Positions 1 through 4,933 of a DNA stretch of 6,862 nucleotides are shown in pieces. The DNA lies in NCBI GenBank assembly GCA_947585525.1, contig CANPXA010000094.1, forward strand, positions 1-6,862, written 5' to 3'. The notes beneath the pieces were generated by a model, which made no database searches, had not been told where the DNA came from, and saw only the letters and a program-made list of their open reading frames with translations. Made by a program: the position numbers and the translations under genes. This DNA is from an uncultured Akkermansia sp. (GTDB lineage Bacteria > Verrucomicrobiota > Verrucomicrobiia > Verrucomicrobiales > Akkermansiaceae). Numbering within the stretch: position 1 is the stretch's first letter; every line of letters begins with the position of its first letter.

Positions 1-1
1 T

Positions 2-1936
2 ATTGAGGAGACCTCGACCTACACGCCCTCGCAGATATCGGTGGTCGTGGCGGCGGTGTTGCTGGGGTCGGTCATCTCCTCCCTGTTTGCGGGGATGCTG
101 GCGGAATGGTTGGGGCGCAAGAAGGTGATCATCATCTCGGCTTTGCTCTTCACGCTGAGCATACCCATCATCTGTTTTTCGGATGGCGTGTTCGGGGTGC
201 TCATGGGCGGACGCATTCTGCAGGGAGCTTCCGCCGGTTTGGTCGGCGTGGTGGTTCCCATGTACTTAGCGGAGTGTCTGGACGCGGGGTCGCGAGGGAA
301 GGGGACGGGGATGTTCCAATTTTTGCTGACGGTGGGTTTGGTGTTTGCGGCGGTTGTGGGGTTTGTGACGACCAACCTGGTGGGAGCGGCGACGGATGTG
401 ACGGTGCCGGACGACATGAAGACGCTGGCGTGGCAGATGATTTTCTGGTGCTCGGCTATCCCGGGGTTGATCCTGTTCTTTGGTTCGTTCCGTCTCAAGG
501 AATCTCCGCGTTGGCTGTACCGTCGCGGCAGGGAGAATGAGGCGCTCATCGCGCTGGCGGCGAACAACGGCGAGTTTGCGGCGAAGGAAATTCTCGCGGA
601 GATGAAGGCGGCGGATGTGGCGGCTGAACAGGAAAAGGCTGCCATCGCTGAGGCTTCCAAGGGCGATTCTCTGCTGCAGCGCAAGTACGTCATTCCCTTC
701 GTTCTGGCGGTCATCGTGCTCGCCTGCACTCAAGCCACGGGCATCAACTCCGTACTCAACTACTCCGTGAAGATCTTCCAACAGGCAGGTCTCGAGGGAC
801 AGAGCGCCAACGTCGCGGACATGGCCATCAAGGTGGTCAACATGCTCATGACCATCGTCGCCGTCTCTCTCGTGGATAAGAAGGGACGCACCTTCCTGCT
901 CAAGGTCGGCACCCTCGGCATCATCGTCGGTCTCGCCGGCGTCGGGTTCATGTTCAGCTCCGTGGAGAACGAGCGTGTCGATGTCGCCGATTATGTGAAG
1001 GCTCATGTCGTCAAGCACGAGGGCAAGGACACCTACGTCAAGTTGTCCGTGGATGACGCCGTGAAGACCGTAGCTGCCCAGCACCCCGAACTCATGCAGG
1101 GCGATTCCGTGGCACCGGGGGTTCAGCTCATCGTCACCTACCAGCAGGGCGACTCCTCCAACCAGGTCGTCGCTGAGCGCTTTGACCGCGCCGCCAAACT
1201 CGACTTCGTGAAGAAGGCTCTCCCCGGCGAGCAGTATCTGGATGACGCTCTGGCGCCCGTGGACGTCGCCGCGGCGCAGAATGCCTTCCGCGAGGAACTC
1301 AAAAAAGATTCGATCAAGAAGAAAAGAGAGCACAAACTCTCCGACCGCTTGCGCGCCAAAGACGTCTCGGCGCGTCCGGCGCTGGCGGAAGGCTACGATT
1401 ACGACGAGGTGCTGAAGACCGTGCTCGAGCTTGAGAGCAACGCGGACCGAGTGCTCATTGCGCCGGCTTTTGTGCCCAAGCCCACCTTCCTCGACAAGCT
1501 CTTCTTCTGGGAGGAACTCCCGGAACCCGGCACCCTGGAGGAACTCTCCATCACGCGCGCCGAGGTCGGCATGAAGCCCGACCAAACTACCGGCTGGCTC
1601 GTCACGCTCTTCTTTGTGGTCTTCGTCTCCTTCTTTGCCGCGGGTCCCGGCGTTTGCGTCTGGCTCGCACTTTCTGAGCTGATGCCCACGCGTATCCGTG
1701 CCAACGGCATGGCTATCGCTCTGCTGATCAACCAGGGCGTCTCCACGACCATTGCGGGAACCTTCCTGCCGTGGGTGGGAGCGCTGGGTTATTCAAGCGT
1801 GTTCTACACCCTCGCCGGGTTCACGGTGATCTACTTCATCACCGCCGCCTTCTTCCTCCCGGAAACCAAAGGGCGCACCCTCGAGGAAATCGAGCAGTAC
1901 TTCACCACCGGTAAGATGCCCGAAAAGACACACTGA
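2..1936 (+). CDS. Sugar porter family MFS transporter, 5'-truncated by the window, with a large loop insert
   Basis: Inner-membrane secondary transporter of the major facilitator sugar porter family, probably a monosaccharide/proton symporter; the substrate cannot be read from sequence. The frame is open from base 2, and the residues before the GTG at 41 (IEETSTYTPSQIS) fit the end of the first periplasmic loop, so the true start lies upstream. Family signatures seen in order: EWLGRKK after TM2 (nt 104-124), the ESPRWLYRR motif in the central loop (500-526), QATGINSVLNYS in TM7 (731-766), DKKGRT between TM8 and TM9 (875-892), SELMPTRIR after TM10 (from 1673), and PETKGRTLEEIE after TM12 (from 1859). 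About 644 residues are visible, against roughly 450-500 for a normal complete member. The excess is a hydrophilic block at nt 962-1591, about 210 residues, between TM9 and TM10, a loop expected to face the periplasm. The ORF is intact to TGA at 1934-1936. Family assignment is firm; the role of the insert is unknown. Confidence 0.93.
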   Translation: MEETSTYTPSQISVVVAAVLLGSVISSLFAGMLAEWLGRKKVIIISALLFTLSIPIICFSDGVFGVLMGGRILQGASAGLVGVVVPMYLAECLDAGSRGKGTGMFQFLLTVGLVFAAVVGFVTTNLVGAATDVTVPDDMKTLAWQMIFWCSAIPGLILFFGSFRLKESPRWLYRRGRENEALIALAANNGEFAAKEILAEMKAADVAAEQEKAAIAEASKGDSLLQRKYVIPFVLAVIVLACTQATGINSVLNYSVKIFQQAGLEGQSANVADMAIKVVNMLMTIVAVSLVDKKGRTFLLKVGTLGIIVGLAGVGFMFSSVENERVDVADYVKAHVVKHEGKDTYVKLSVDDAVKTVAAQHPELMQGDSVAPGVQLIVTYQQGDSSNQVVAERFDRAAKLDFVKKALPGEQYLDDALAPVDVAAAQNAFREELKKDSIKKKREHKLSDRLRAKDVSARPALAEGYDYDEVLKTVLELESNADRVLIAPAFVPKPTFLDKLFFWEELPEPGTLEELSITRAEVGMKPDQTTGWLVTLFFVVFVSFFAAGPGVCVWLALSELMPTRIRANGMAIALLINQGVSTTIAGTFLPWVGALGYSSVFYTLAGFTVIYFITAAFFLPETKGRTLEEIEQYFTTGKMPEKTH

Positions 1937-1982
1937 AAAACGCAGAACTCGCGCGAACGCCATAGGCAACAGCTTGGACATA

Positions 1983-1999
1983 TTTTCAACGGTTGAAAA
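1983..1999. promoter_or_regulatory. 17-bp palindrome in the MFS-hicB gap
   Basis: TTTTCAACGGTTGAAAA is a perfect 8-bp inverted repeat around a single central base. It lies 47 bases after the transporter stop codon and just before the terminator hairpin. Its size and symmetry would suit a dimeric repressor site, for example for the HicB-like gene 60 bases downstream. It could equally be a weak accessory hairpin in the transporter's 3' untranslated RNA. No convincing promoter overlaps it, so the operator reading is inference. Confidence 0.3.
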
Positions 2000-2001
2000 A
2001 G

Positions 2002-2032
2002 TAAGCCCGGTTCAACGCCGGGCTTATCTTTT
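2002..2032 (+). terminator. Rho-independent terminator after the MFS gene
   Basis: A perfect 9-bp stem (TAAGCCCGG at 2002-2010 pairing with CCGGGCTTA at 2018-2026) closes a 7-base loop and is followed by TCTTTT. An A-rich stretch just upstream gives a shorter T-run on the opposite strand, but tRNA-Arg is too far away and on the other side of hicB for this to be its obvious terminator. It should separate transporter transcription from the HicB-like gene. Confidence 0.85.
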
Positions 2033-2058
2033 CCCGCTCAAAAGCAATCCTCCGAATC

Positions 2059-2655
2059 ATGAAAAAATACCCTGTAAAGACCTACCCGGTCGACAAGAAA
2101 AAAGTCAAGGCTCTTGCTCCGCGTTACCCGCGCTACATTCGTTGGAGCGATGAGGATAAGTGCTTCATCGGCTCCCTGCCGAATCTGTGCGGCGACTGTT
2201 GCCACGGCGATACCCCGGAGGAAGTCGCACGCGAGCTCACCATCAGTGCCGAATTATCACTTGAAGCAAGCGCAAAATTCGGCTTTCCTTTCCCGGAGCC
2301 CCGCAGCGTCATCGTCACCCCCTCGGAATACCGAGACTCTCCACAAAATGAGCAAATTCCCTGCCACTCGCCGCGCCGGAACATCAAACCAAAGAAAGAC
2401 ACACCGATGAAAAACGCAATCACCCCAAAAATTCAAGCTATCGCTCGTCAATATCCCCGTATCATTCGTTGGAGCAACGAGGATAACTGCTACATCGGCT
2501 CCTTGCCGGATCTGGACGGTGACTGCACGCATGGCGACACCCCGGACGAAGTAGCGCAAAACCTCGATGAGTGCGCGGAGATCTACGTAGCCGATTGCCT
2601 GGACGATGGAACCCCGCTGCCGGAACCAAGCTCCTTCATTGTTTCCCCGTCCTGA
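2059..2655 (+). CDS. Tandem double-domain HicB-like protein (type II antitoxin fold), orphan
   Basis: A 198-residue protein made of two copies of a HicB-like antitoxin domain, residues about 19-89 and 128-198. By hand alignment 41 of 71 positions are identical. Both copies carry IRWS-ED, IGSLP-L-GDC-HGDTP-EVA and a P-PEP tail, the usual HicB-like partial RNase H-like core. HicB antitoxins bind and inhibit HicA mRNA interferases, and many also carry a C-terminal DNA-binding helix-turn-helix or ribbon-helix-helix. Neither a DNA-binding tail nor a neighbouring hicA is present here. Residues 90-116 are a polar linker that looks like translated former intergenic DNA. An in-frame ATG at 2407 (residue 117) sits where the second copy would start as a separate gene, and the bases around it resemble those around the first ATG. 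The start at 2059 is chosen because copy 1 needs it; no Shine-Dalgarno precedes it. Transcription source is unclear because a strong terminator lies just upstream. Domain call is firm; function as an antitoxin is uncertain. Confidence 0.82.
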   Translation: MKKYPVKTYPVDKKKVKALAPRYPRYIRWSDEDKCFIGSLPNLCGDCCHGDTPEEVARELTISAELSLEASAKFGFPFPEPRSVIVTPSEYRDSPQNEQIPCHSPRRNIKPKKDTPMKNAITPKIQAIARQYPRIIRWSNEDNCYIGSLPDLDGDCTHGDTPDEVAQNLDECAEIYVADCLDDGTPLPEPSSFIVSPS

Positions 2656-2667
2656 TTCCGCAAGCAA

Positions 2668-2683
2668 GGCGCTCCCGGGCGCC
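2668..2683. other. GC-rich hairpin between hicB-like gene and tRNA-Arg
   Basis: GGCGC (2668-2672) pairs with GCGCC (2679-2683) across a 6-base loop. It lies between the convergent 3' ends of the HicB-like gene and the tRNA, where termination is expected on both strands. Neither side has a T-run, so it is at best a weak or factor-dependent terminator. Confidence 0.3.
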
Positions 2684-2703
2684 TCCAAGCTCGCCGCGGG
2701 CAC

Positions 2704-2775
2704 TAGTCCCGACGGGAATCGAACCCATATTTGCCCTTTAGGAGAGGGCCGTTCTATCCATTGAACTACGAGACC
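2704..2775 (-). tRNA. tRNA-Arg (anticodon CCU)
   Basis: The minus strand folds into a complete cloverleaf of 72 bases without CCA. The acceptor stem is GGTCTCG with CGGGACT (two G-U pairs, one of them the terminal pair). It has TA at positions 8-9, a GTTC/GAAC D-stem around AATGGATA, a GCCCT/AGGGC anticodon stem around loop CTCCTAA, a 4-base variable loop, and an ATGGG/CCCGT T-stem around TTCGATT, with discriminator A. The anticodon CCT lies at 2740-2742 and reads AGG (Arg). The 3' CCA is not encoded (GTG follows), so it must be added by CCA-adding enzyme. The 5' end faces the rpsB promoter region, so the two are transcribed divergently. No clear promoter was identified for it. Confidence 0.95.
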
Positions 2776-2865
2776 GGAGAAACGGACGCCCACCTAAGTA
2801 CACCGAGGAGGAGAAAAAAGCAAGCAAAATCTCAGAGCAAATGCATTAGGAAATGTGGTTGCCAT

Positions 2866-2940
2866 TTACGAATTACGAATTACGAGTTACGAGTTGGATG
2901 CTTGCGCGCTCCGCGCGGGCTAATCGTAAAGCTTCCATGT
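2866..2940 (+). repeat. Short copy (E1) of the heptamer/hairpin composite repeat
   Basis: Four tandem heptamers (TTACGAA, TTACGAA, TTACGAG, TTACGAG; 2866-2893) are followed by a GC-rich hairpin, GCGCG-CTC-CGCGC (2904-2916), and then GCTTCCAT (2931-2938). The order and orientation match the two longer copies near 4713 and 6308, but the long spacer and the CATCGT array are missing. It lies between the tRNA-Arg 5' end and the rpsB promoter, ending about 14 bases before the -35 hexamer. With the neighbouring promoter and leader it accounts for most of the 2776-3094 gap. Confidence 0.75.
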
Positions 2941-2953
2941 TTTGAGATTTTCC

Positions 2954-2982
2954 TTGACAAGAGGGGAAGGGGGACGTATATT
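2954..2982 (+). promoter_or_regulatory. Sigma-70 promoter of rpsB-tsf
   Basis: A consensus -35 TTGACA (2954-2959) and a near-consensus -10 TATATT (2977-2982) are separated by exactly 17 bases. Transcription should start near 2989. The bases just after the -10 box (GGCGCA) form a GC-rich discriminator, which in well-studied bacteria makes ribosomal promoters sensitive to the stringent response; applying that here is inference. The promoter gives rpsB a leader of about 106 bases. Confidence 0.88.
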
Positions 2983-2988
2983 GGCGCA

Positions 2989-3094
2989 CCCGCCTGAGTC
3001 GCTCACGCAACAACGGAAGGCAGCGGGAAGAGATAGCGACTCCTTCCAAAACCCGCTTTCCCTGCGTTAAGGAAAAGCAACCTACAGAAAACAT
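2989..3094 (+). promoter_or_regulatory. Structured 5' leader of rpsB, possible S2 autoregulatory element
   Basis: The leader between the predicted start site and the rpsB ATG contains several complementary segments. Helix A pairs GAGTCGCT (2996-3003) with AGCGACTC (3035-3042), 8 bp perfect. Helix B pairs AGCGGG (3022-3027) with CCCGCT (3052-3057). Because B's arms interleave with A's, the two together form a pseudoknot topology. An alternative helix pairs GGAAGG (3015-3020) with CCTTCC (3042-3047), and ACGCA (3005-3009) can pair with TGCGT (3063-3067). In E. coli, S2 represses rpsB-tsf through the mRNA leader; a similar role here is inferred from position and pairing only. Confidence 0.5.
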
Positions 3095-3787
3095 ATGATC
3101 AACGAACTCGTCACCAGCATGGTGGAAGCAGGCGTTCACTTCGGGCATCAGACCCGCAAGTGGCACCCGAACATGAAAAAGTTCATTCTCACGCAGAAGA
3201 ACGGAATCCATATCATCGACCTGGAGGAAACGGAGAGATGCCTCGAAAAGGCAGCGAAATTCCTCGCCGGGTTGGTCGCCAAGAACAAAAAAATCCTCTT
3301 CGTCGGCTGCAAGAGGCAGGCTCAGGAAGCTGTGAAGGAAGCGGCTGAGGCGACGGGTCAGTACTACGTCAATTTCCGCTGGCTGGGTGGTATGCTCACG
3401 AATATGTCAACGATCAAGAAGAGCATCGCCCGTCTGGAGTATTTGGAGAATCTCAGTAGTCAGCCTGAGTACAAGAAGATGTCCAAGAAGGAGCTCGCCG
3501 CCCTCGCACGGGAGCGTGAGAAGCTCCTGCGCAACCTGCAGGGAATTCGCACGATGGGCGGTGCGCCGGACGCACTCGTCGCCATTGGCGCGGACCACGA
3601 GGACATCGCCATCCGTGAGGCTCACATCCTGGGCATCCCCGTGGTGGTGCTGACGGACACGAATGCGGACCCGGACAGCGTGGACTACCCGATCCCGGGC
3701 AACGATGATGCGGTGCGTTCCATCCGCCTCATCCTGAGCTACCTCGTGGATGAGATGAACAAGGCTCGTCCCGTTGCCAAAGCGTAA
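3095..3787 (+). CDS. rpsB: 30S ribosomal protein S2
   Basis: Structural protein of the small ribosomal subunit, 230 residues, close to the bacterial family length. It binds 16S rRNA between head and body of the 30S subunit, and S1 docks on it in many bacteria. Clear S2 signatures are EAGVHFGHQTRKW (residues 11-23), NGIHIIDL, NFRWLGGMLTN (93-103) and DTNADPDSVDYPIPGNDDA (188-206). The start at 3095 places the conserved EAGVHFGH segment at the usual distance from the N-terminus. AAGGA lies at 3069-3073, over 20 bases upstream of the ATG, too far for ordinary Shine-Dalgarno pairing. The gene is followed after 31 bases by tsf, the classic rpsB-tsf operon, driven by the promoter at 2954-2982. No C-terminal extension is present. 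Confidence 0.97.
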   Translation: MINELVTSMVEAGVHFGHQTRKWHPNMKKFILTQKNGIHIIDLEETERCLEKAAKFLAGLVAKNKKILFVGCKRQAQEAVKEAAEATGQYYVNFRWLGGMLTNMSTIKKSIARLEYLENLSSQPEYKKMSKKELAALAREREKLLRNLQGIRTMGGAPDALVAIGADHEDIAIREAHILGIPVVVLTDTNADPDSVDYPIPGNDDAVRSIRLILSYLVDEMNKARPVAKA

Positions 3788-3818
3788 ACAACGAACATCT
3801 TTTTTACAACCAAAGACC

Positions 3819-4685
3819 ATGGCTGAAATTACTGCACAAATGGTGAAGGAGCTGCGTCTTAAGACGGACGCGGGGATGATGGATTGCAAAAACGCGCTGG
3901 TCGAGTGCGGCGGAGACATGGACGAAGCCGTGAAATACCTGCGCGAAAAAGGCATCGCCAAGGCCGCTAAAAAGGCTGACCGCGAAGCGAAGGAAGGCGT
4001 CGTGGCCACTGTCGTGGAGGGCAAGGACGGCATCATCTACGAGATCAACTGCGAAACCGATTTTTGCTCCAAGGGTGACAAATTCAAGACCCTCGTGGGC
4101 GAGGTGGGCGCCGCACTCAAGGCTTCTGACGCGACCTCTCTCGAGCAGGCTCTCGCCGTTCCGATGAACGGACGCACCGTGGAAACCTACATTGCCGAGC
4201 AGTGCGCTGCTATCGGTGAGAACATGAAGCTGCGCCGTTTCGCCCGCTATCAGCTGGAGGGAGAAGGCTGCATCGCCTCCTACATCCACATGGGCGGCAA
4301 GGTGGGCGTTCTGTTGGAAGTGTCCTGCGGTAAAGCGGAAACTGCCACCAACACCACTTTCACCACCCTCTGCAAGGACCTCACTCTCCACATCGCCGCC
4401 TGTGCGCCGAAGAGTGTGGACTCCTCATCGCTGGATCCCGCGTTCGTCGCGGAGGAACAGGAAATCGCGAAAGCCCAGCTCATCGCAGAAGGCAAGCCGG
4501 AAGCCCTGCTGGAGAAGATTCTTCCCGGCAAGCTGCGCGCCCTCTACAAGCAGAGCTGCCTCCTCAACCAGGAGTTCGTGAAGGATCCTTCCACCTCTGT
4601 CGAGAAGCTCGTCGATTCCACAGCTAAGCAGCTCGGCGACTCCATCAAGGTCGTTTCCTTCCATCGCTTCCAGCTCGGCGCCTAA
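3819..4685 (+). CDS. tsf: Translation elongation factor Ts
   Basis: Nucleotide exchange factor that releases GDP from EF-Tu in the cytoplasm so that EF-Tu can reload GTP and aminoacyl-tRNA. It has 288 residues with family architecture: an N-terminal UBA-like domain (AQMVKELRLKTDAGMMDCKNAL, quoted here as AQMVKELRLK then TDAGMMDCKNAL), then the core domain with NCETDF (T80, D81, F82), followed by the second core subdomain. The ATG at 3819 gives the normal MAEITAQMVKEL N-terminus. A frame-consistent ATG at 3774 inside the end of rpsB would add 15 unrelated residues and is not used. There is no Shine-Dalgarno; the leader is A-rich. One oddity is that the usual TDFVA run reads TDFCS, with cysteine at residue 83, while the Asp-Phe pair that enters EF-Tu is kept. 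It is co-transcribed with rpsB and ends at TAA 4683-4685 inside a small hairpin. Confidence 0.96.
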   Translation: MAEITAQMVKELRLKTDAGMMDCKNALVECGGDMDEAVKYLREKGIAKAAKKADREAKEGVVATVVEGKDGIIYEINCETDFCSKGDKFKTLVGEVGAALKASDATSLEQALAVPMNGRTVETYIAEQCAAIGENMKLRRFARYQLEGEGCIASYIHMGGKVGVLLEVSCGKAETATNTTFTTLCKDLTLHIAACAPKSVDSSSLDPAFVAEEQEIAKAQLIAEGKPEALLEKILPGKLRALYKQSCLLNQEFVKDPSTSVEKLVDSTAKQLGDSIKVVSFHRFQLGA

Positions 4686-4701
4686 GGCGCTGGGCGCTTT
4701 T
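4677..4701 (+). terminator. Possible terminator of rpsB-tsf overlapping the tsf stop codon
   Basis: GGCGCC (4677-4682) can pair with GGCGCT (4686-4691) across a loop that is exactly the TAA stop codon, using one G-U pair. A second small GCGC-TGG-GCGC hairpin (4687-4697) overlaps it and is followed directly by TTTT (4698-4701). Stems are short and the T-run is only four, so termination may be partial, letting some transcription reach mnmE. Confidence 0.4.
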
Positions 4702-4703
4702 CA

Positions 4704-4930
4704 GGCGCCTATTTACGATTTACGATTTACGATTTACGAATTACGATTTCTGGGAATTCGCGCGCCGTCGGCGCGGGATGTGCGAAGCTTTAGCTGAGGT
4801 GGTGGGGAAGATCATGGACTTTGTTTAGTTAGAAAGGTTGGTGTTTACGCCATGCCGTTTCGGCGGCTCTCCTTCCATCGTACATCGTACATCGTACATA
4901 GGCACCGCCAGGTGCCCCCGTCCATCGTCC
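4704..4930 (+). repeat. Long copy (E2) of the composite heptamer repeat, upstream of mnmE
   Basis: This element fills nearly the whole tsf-mnmE gap. Modules in order: GGCGCC then TATT; five TTACGAT/TTACGAA heptamers (4713-4747); a hairpin CGCGCC-GTC-GGCGCG (4761-4775); a spacer with TAGAAAG (4830-4836) and TACGCCATGCCGT (4846-4858); three CATCGTA heptamers (4876-4896); a hairpin GGCACC-GCCA-GGTGCC (4901-4916); and one CATCGTC unit (4923-4929) running into the mnmE ATG. The same landmarks recur at almost identical spacing in the copy at 6272-6542. No protein-coding content or convincing promoter was seen in it. Confidence 0.85.
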
Positions 4931-4933
4931 ATG
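4901..4933 (+). repeat. Left arm of an inverted module bracketing mnmE
   Basis: A 33-bp module made of a 6-bp hairpin and CCCCCGTCCATCGTCCATG, whose last three bases are the mnmE start codon. The reverse complement of 6272-6303 matches it, including 19 identical bases in a row at the gene-proximal end and GGCACC at the other end. The differences are confined to the hairpin loop and one stem base. Confidence 0.8.

Noticed and set aside
266..1585. Long minus-strand open frame of 439 codons opposite the transporter
   Set aside because: It lies wholly antisense to a gene with clear sugar porter motifs and has no recognisable domain. GC-rich genes often leave long open antisense frames.
2257..2793. 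Minus-strand open frame of 178 codons
   Set aside because: It starts near the tRNA-Arg 5' end, covers the entire tRNA, and then runs antisense to the HicB-like gene.
2731..2997. Plus-strand open frame of 88 codons between hicB-like gene and rpsB
   Set aside because: It crosses the antisense of tRNA-Arg, the repeat E1 and the rpsB promoter; no coding signal.
3774..3818. Upstream ATG start extending EF-Ts by 15 residues
   Set aside because: It overlaps the end of rpsB and adds residues unlike EF-Ts; MAEITAQMVKEL at 3819 is the expected N-terminus.
4059..4067. TDFC in place of TDFV in EF-Ts as a sign of lost function
   Set aside because: The critical Asp-Phe pair is intact and the rest of the protein is normal; a conservative change in a neighbouring position is not evidence of inactivation.
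4819..4851. TTGTTT and TTTACG at 17-base spacing as a promoter for mnmE
   Set aside because: Both hexamers are poor matches and lie inside the repeat; a weak coincidence.
4838..4930. Upstream GTG start extending MnmE by 31 residues
   Set aside because: The extension translates CATCGT repeats and a hairpin; the family N-terminus begins at the ATG at 4931.
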